A stretch of 35,545 bases of DNA. Source: a virus. A program made the translations under genes and the position numbers. Of this stretch, positions 32,457 to 35,545 are shown piece after piece. The notes beneath the pieces were generated by a model that searched no databases, was not told where the DNA came from, and worked only from the letters and a program-made list of their open reading frames with translations. Numbering within the stretch: the stretch's first letter is position 1; every line of letters starts with the position of its first letter. Location of the stretch: the IMG/VR virus record IMGVR_UViG_3300036768_000965, positions 1 through 35,545 of that record. One strand, 5' to 3'.

Positions 32457-33496
32457 AATTAGATGTTGCCTTGGATAATAATTTTACTAATTATGTATAT
32501 AGAAGAGTGTTATTACAAAGCGGGCAACCTTTTGTTTTATCAGAATTACAAGAGAACACCACTTATTATGTAAGGGCGAGAAGAGTAGAAAATAATCAAT
32601 TTTCAGAATATACTTATGATAGTTTTACTACTAGTGCTACTCCAACGCTTAGTGGTTATGTGTTTAATATTTCTACTTCCCCTAGATTATTATTTTACCA
32701 CGAAGCCCCGATTACTTATAGTAATTATAAAAGGTTTTTGGATAATAACAATAGAGAAGAAAGAGATTTTTCATACAACCCTATTAAAAAGCAGGGCGTT
32801 TTTCTAAGAAAGTTTGGTATTAGTTCAGTTTATACTTTTGAACCTTTTATATTTGATTTTAATACTATGGTGGAAAGTAGAGTAAATTCTGAATATGATT
32901 ATTATCCTTTATTAGTGAGCGTGCCAGCAATTTATACCTATCCGTGGGCATGTCCTTTTATAATAGACGACGATGTTTATATGTTAAACACGCATTCTAA
33001 TAGTAGTCTAGCGGGGTTTTGGAAAGTGAATTTAACCTCAAAAATATACACAAAAGTAAATAATATTACCTTTTTAAGTTCCGCACCATACGAAGCAATG
33101 GACTATGATTATGATAGTGAATATTTTTATTTTTCAGAAGGTAATAATATATATAGAATTAATAAAAATAATATGACTACCAGCCCGCAGGTTTTAATAA
33201 CCGCAGGAACAGACCATATAAGGGGCGTCTGTTATTCTAAAAGTGATAATAAAATATATTATAGTCGTTTAGTTGGTGGTTATCACAAACTACACAGAGC
33301 CAATCCTGATGGCAGTAATCAAGAGCTTTTAGATAATGCTAATTGGACTGTTTTAGTATTAAGGGATAATAGTTTTTATAATGTTAGAAGAGACGCTTAT
33401 ACAATGGGAATATCCCCTAAAGAACTGCACGATATTAACGCCCAAATCTTTTGGAATAATCAAGAAATAAGGTATCATGATAAGGTAGGAGACTAG
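32447..33496 (+). CDS. FN3 remainder plus beta-propeller-like protein
   Basis: A 349-residue protein. Residues 1-67 are the later strands of a fibronectin III domain (ELDVALDNNFTNYVY, LSELQENTTYYVRARRV, closing DSFTT). Residues 70-349 are beta-rich with YWTD/NHL-like repeats (for example DNKIYYSRLVGGYHKLHRANPDGS). ATG 32447 lies 10 nt inside the previous gene, in the -1 frame, open from 32432. It lacks an initial FN3 strand, which is present at the end of the previous gene. It could be a neck or head fibre that binds host surface sugars or proteins. Confidence 0.6.
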   Translation: MYIELDVALDNNFTNYVYRRVLLQSGQPFVLSELQENTTYYVRARRVENNQFSEYTYDSFTTSATPTLSGYVFNISTSPRLLFYHEAPITYSNYKRFLDNNNREERDFSYNPIKKQGVFLRKFGISSVYTFEPFIFDFNTMVESRVNSEYDYYPLLVSVPAIYTYPWACPFIIDDDVYMLNTHSNSSLAGFWKVNLTSKIYTKVNNITFLSSAPYEAMDYDYDSEYFYFSEGNNIYRINKNNMTTSPQVLITAGTDHIRGVCYSKSDNKIYYSRLVGGYHKLHRANPDGSNQELLDNANWTVLVLRDNSFYNVRRDAYTMGISPKELHDINAQIFWNNQEIRYHDKVGD

Positions 33497-33497
33497 A

Positions 33498-34490
33498 ATG
33501 CCATTACCTTTAACAATTCCTAATTACACACTAAGCGGGTTAAATGTAACCGACCCCATGTTATTACTTTATACAAGGCACTCTTCAGATGCTTTGAGTG
33601 GTCAGAGTTTTGCTTGTTTTTATGATAGTGACAATCTAAAATTATTTGATAATTATTTACTTAGAACTGATTTTAATAAAGGAACAGAAGTTCATTATCA
33701 GTATTTAAACTGGGGGGATAATTATTTATTATTCAAAAGAAATTATTCTAGTAATACAAAGCATCAACTTTATGTTTATAATGTTACTGATAAAAGTGTT
33801 ACACAACTAATAGACGATTTTTCTACAAGTTATGATAGCCCCGCGATAGTAGAAACGGGCGGGCAGGTATATATTTTCTATACTAAAGAAGATAGTAAAA
33901 TTTATAAAAAACAGTGTATATTGGATAGTAGTAATAAAATAATTGGAACATACGGGGCGGAGACTATAATTTATAATGCTGGTAGTGCATATATTGGACC
34001 ATTAATTTATGATAAAATAAATAATAGAATATTATTTACTCCGCAGGTAGCAAACACTGGGAGCATACAGTCAATAAATATAACTAATGACACTGTAACT
34101 AGTGTTATTAATTCAAACGCCTTGTTTGGTTATCCAAGCCCCGATGGCACGAAGATATGTTTTTTAAGAAATAATAATGGTTATTTGAATATTCATATAG
34201 CAGACGCGGACGGGGCAAACATTGTAGCAAAAACATTCTTTTTAGAACATTTAAATAGGTTCCTAATAGGTAGTCCTTATTCTAATTTTCCACCAATATG
34301 GTTAAATGAAAATAGTATAATATTTACACTTCATTATGGAGTAGCTATTGATGGCGTAAGTAGTATCAATATATGTAGGTTAAATTTACAAACAAATAGT
34401 GTTGAAATTTGTAATGATTTTAATAGTCGTTTTGGTTCGGATAGGGTAGTAATGTTTTTTAATGCAATAAAAGGAAATATTATGCTATAA
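33498..34490 (+). CDS. Beta-propeller (PD40/TolB-like) protein
   Basis: A 330-residue all-beta protein with repeating blades such as DNYLLFKRNYSSNTKHQLYVYN, then GYPSPDGTKICFLRNNNGYLNIHIADADGAN, which is a clear PD40/TolB-type blade. Five to seven blades fit the length. It begins one nucleotide after the preceding stop behind GGAGAC and may be a distant paralogue of the propeller part of its neighbour. Its place at the end of the head-neck module suggests a virion decoration or host-binding protein. Confidence 0.6.
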   Translation: MPLPLTIPNYTLSGLNVTDPMLLLYTRHSSDALSGQSFACFYDSDNLKLFDNYLLRTDFNKGTEVHYQYLNWGDNYLLFKRNYSSNTKHQLYVYNVTDKSVTQLIDDFSTSYDSPAIVETGGQVYIFYTKEDSKIYKKQCILDSSNKIIGTYGAETIIYNAGSAYIGPLIYDKINNRILFTPQVANTGSIQSINITNDTVTSVINSNALFGYPSPDGTKICFLRNNNGYLNIHIADADGANIVAKTFFLEHLNRFLIGSPYSNFPPIWLNENSIIFTLHYGVAIDGVSSINICRLNLQTNSVEICNDFNSRFGSDRVVMFFNAIKGNIML

Positions 34491-34517
34491 TATTATTATA
34501 AAATATTAGAGAATAAT

Positions 34518-34817
34518 ATGTTATATTTACATTTAAATAATATTATCGTCGGGGATATGGATGAGTTTAGTTATTTGAATAGAATAGCTAATGAATTGAA
34601 CCGTGATATTTTTAATAAGAAACTATTAATAGAAAACAAGGACCAGCTAGATTATTTTTTAACAATACTAACAAATTATTTAGCTGCGATAATAGAAAGA
34701 GACTTGGCTTTAGGTATTCTTTATAAAGAAACATTAGATGGGCGTCCTTTATGTTTTAAACTAGTAGATAATAAGCAGGATTTGGAGAGAGGTTATATAC
34801 AATTATATGCAAACTGA
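34518..34817 (+). CDS. Hypothetical protein
   Basis: A 99-residue helical, acidic protein (YLNRIANELNRDIFNKKLLIENKDQLDYFLTILTNYLAAIIERDL) ending in a short beta part. I do not recognise it. It lies 27 nt after the propeller gene and overlaps the next small gene by 11 nt. The ribosome binding site before ATG 34518 is weak. Confidence 0.55.
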   Translation: MLYLHLNNIIVGDMDEFSYLNRIANELNRDIFNKKLLIENKDQLDYFLTILTNYLAAIIERDLALGILYKETLDGRPLCFKLVDNKQDLERGYIQLYAN

Positions 34818-34962
34818 AATTAAAAGTATAAATAAAAAAATAAGAGAAATGCGAAAAGAATTAATAAAAAAATATGTAGTATATGAAATGTTGGATAAGT
34901 TATTGTTAATTAGTTTATTAATAATAAACGCATTAGTATGGTATATTATTCTTCGTCTGTAA
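34807..34962 (+). CDS. Small membrane protein, candidate holin
   Basis: A 51-residue protein with a basic, helical N-terminus (residues 1-30) and one membrane segment at the C-terminus (LLLISLLIINALVWYIILRL). It overlaps the preceding gene by 11 nt and the convergent minus-strand gene by 17 nt. Single-span phage proteins of this size include holins, but the endolysin gene is 20 kb away, so the label is tentative. Confidence 0.45.
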   Translation: MQTEIKSINKKIREMRKELIKKYVVYEMLDKLLLISLLIINALVWYIILRL

Positions 34963-35269
34963 AATAAAACTCGCCTTGTAAATTTAAGTAAAAAGCAAAT
35001 AATTGTAAATAGTTAATAAGGTCGGTAATAGTATCAGTTAAATTGTTATTAGATTGTAACCCATTATTTAACCTTTGCACCTTTAAATTAATTAAAAAAC
35101 TAAAAACTTGTGTAATAGGAAGCCCAGTTAATAATGCAATCTCTTCAAAACCTTTAATAGCATTATCAGTATTACAATAATCTTTATTTCTTTCCTCTAG
35201 GATTTCTAATTGTTTACTTTTAAACTTATTAAAAAAAGAAATTAAATTGTTTAAACTTTTGTCTTGCAT
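34946..35269 (-). CDS. Nucleotide-modification-associated (DUF1599/MazG-like) protein, putative
   Basis: A 107-residue helical protein. The layout ILEERNKDYCNTDNAIKGF, then a K-x-x-R-x-N helix (LKVQRLNN) and TDTITDLINYLQLFAFYL resembles short phage proteins of the DUF1599/MazG-like group, in which an acidic DL-x-NY helix binds metal and nucleotide. These may bind or hydrolyse (deoxy)nucleotides. It is on the minus strand with GAGG 5 nt before the ATG at 35269, and an extended -10 promoter upstream. Assignment is by pattern and needs a profile search. Confidence 0.45.
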   Translation of the reverse strand: MQDKSLNNLISFFNKFKSKQLEILEERNKDYCNTDNAIKGFEEIALLTGLPITQVFSFLINLKVQRLNNGLQSNNNLTDTITDLINYLQLFAFYLNLQGEFYFTDEE

Positions 35270-35296
35270 AATAACCTCACTAAAAATAACACTATT

Positions 35297-35308
35297 TATA
35301 TTATAACA
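35297..35308 (-). promoter_or_regulatory. Extended -10 promoter for the terminal minus-strand gene
   Basis: On the minus strand TGTTATAAT (TATAAT at 35305-35300) is a perfect extended -10 with TG one base before the hexamer. No convincing -35 lies 17 bp upstream. It is about 31 nt before the gene start. The TTAACA-N4-TTAACA pair of R5 lies about 24 bp farther upstream and could be an activator or repressor site. Confidence 0.6.
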
Positions 35309-35339
35309 TATGAACGCCCGCTTTTATTAATTGTTAATG

Positions 35340-35545
35340 AATGTTAAGCAAAATAGACCACCCCTGCAAAACTATTGTGAATAGGCGTCTTGCTGGGTGC
35401 TTGTTTTTCACTAAATTTTTTAATACATTATAAAATTTTTCTAAAAAATAAAATTTTCTTTATTCAACTTTCTTATTTTTAAAAACACCCCTGCAAAACT
35501 ATTGTAAATAGGCGTCTTGCTGGCATTTTTAGTATAAAATTAATA
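35340..35545 (+). repeat. Intergenic repeat block R5 (two cores, to window end)
   Basis: A block in + orientation with cores at 35361-35396 and 35488-35523, again 127 bp apart. Both cores carry the loop variant GGCGTC, unlike the AAAGGC loop of R1, R2 and R3. Read on the minus strand, its left flank holds TTAACA-N4-TTAACA, as in R2 and R3. The block runs into the window edge. Positions 35431-35545 resemble 1-115. Confidence 0.92.

Noticed and set aside
1-35545. The repeated 36-nt cores as a CRISPR array
   Set aside because: Copies are dispersed over the whole window in both orientations, paired at 127 bp with conserved AT spacers. There are no regular unique spacers and no cas genes.
1-35545. 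Window ends as exact direct terminal repeats or an assembly overlap
   Set aside because: The end segments differ at several positions, including the core loop (AAAGGC against GGCGTC), so they are separate family members.
1-35545. tRNA genes, integrase, lysogeny repressor or insertion sequence
   Set aside because: I found no cloverleaf with a T-loop sequence and no recombinase, transposase or CI/Cro-like gene. The one HTH protein fits the small terminase.

Overview
This window looks like the near-complete genome, about 35.5 kb, of a small contractile-tailed (myovirus-type) phage. It carries a primase-helicase, DNA polymerase, ribonucleotide reductase, terminase, portal, capsid, neck, sheath, tube, tape measure, baseplate, fibres and an endolysin. 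I see no integrase, repressor, tRNA or host gene, so a lytic lifestyle is the simplest reading. The DNA is very AT-rich. TGA is used as a stop (for example at the terminase and baseplate-hub ends) and Trp is TGG, so the code is standard. Ribosome binding sites are AAGGAGG-like and promoters sigma70-like. The host is therefore an AT-rich bacterium of Firmicutes, Fusobacteria or Spirochaete type; the sequence does not settle which.

Layout. Module A (415-12044, + strand): primase-helicase, family A polymerase, RecB-like nuclease, class II ribonucleotide reductase, a second small nuclease, an AbrB-like protein, then small and large terminase, portal and a MuF-type head protein. Module B (12415-16135, +): S74-chaperone tail fibre, tiny hydrophobic peptide, glycine-rich fibre, endolysin, a membrane/coiled-coil/PAS-like protein and an unknown. 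One minus-strand gene (16112-16717) follows, probably a DNA-annealing protein. Module C (16971-27031, +): sheath, tube, tail-assembly chaperones with a probable programmed -1 frameshift, two further tube-like proteins, tape measure and a complete baseplate. Module D (27308-34962, +): protease/scaffold, two cement proteins, major capsid, head-tail connector proteins, beta-propeller proteins and two small genes. A second minus-strand gene (34946-35269) closes the window.

The most unusual structure is a family of intergenic repeat blocks. They lie at every module boundary (1-112, 12108-12360, 16787-16920, 27044-27268, 35340-35545), in both orientations. Each holds one or two copies of a 36-nt hairpin core; paired cores start exactly 127 bp apart across an almost pure AT spacer. 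Promoter or operator sequence (TTAACA-N4-TTAACA) sits on one flank. One block is a hybrid of the two cores, which records a past recombination event. The module order A-B-C-D is also the reverse of the usual terminase-head-tail-fibre/lysis order, as though whole modules had been shuffled at these blocks. Other points of interest are a fibronectin-III domain split over two reading frames, three tube-like paralogues, a domain shared by sheath and cement proteins, an internal scaffold start, a Cys-for-Ser S74 chaperone and strong strand-biased enrichment of GCGGG.
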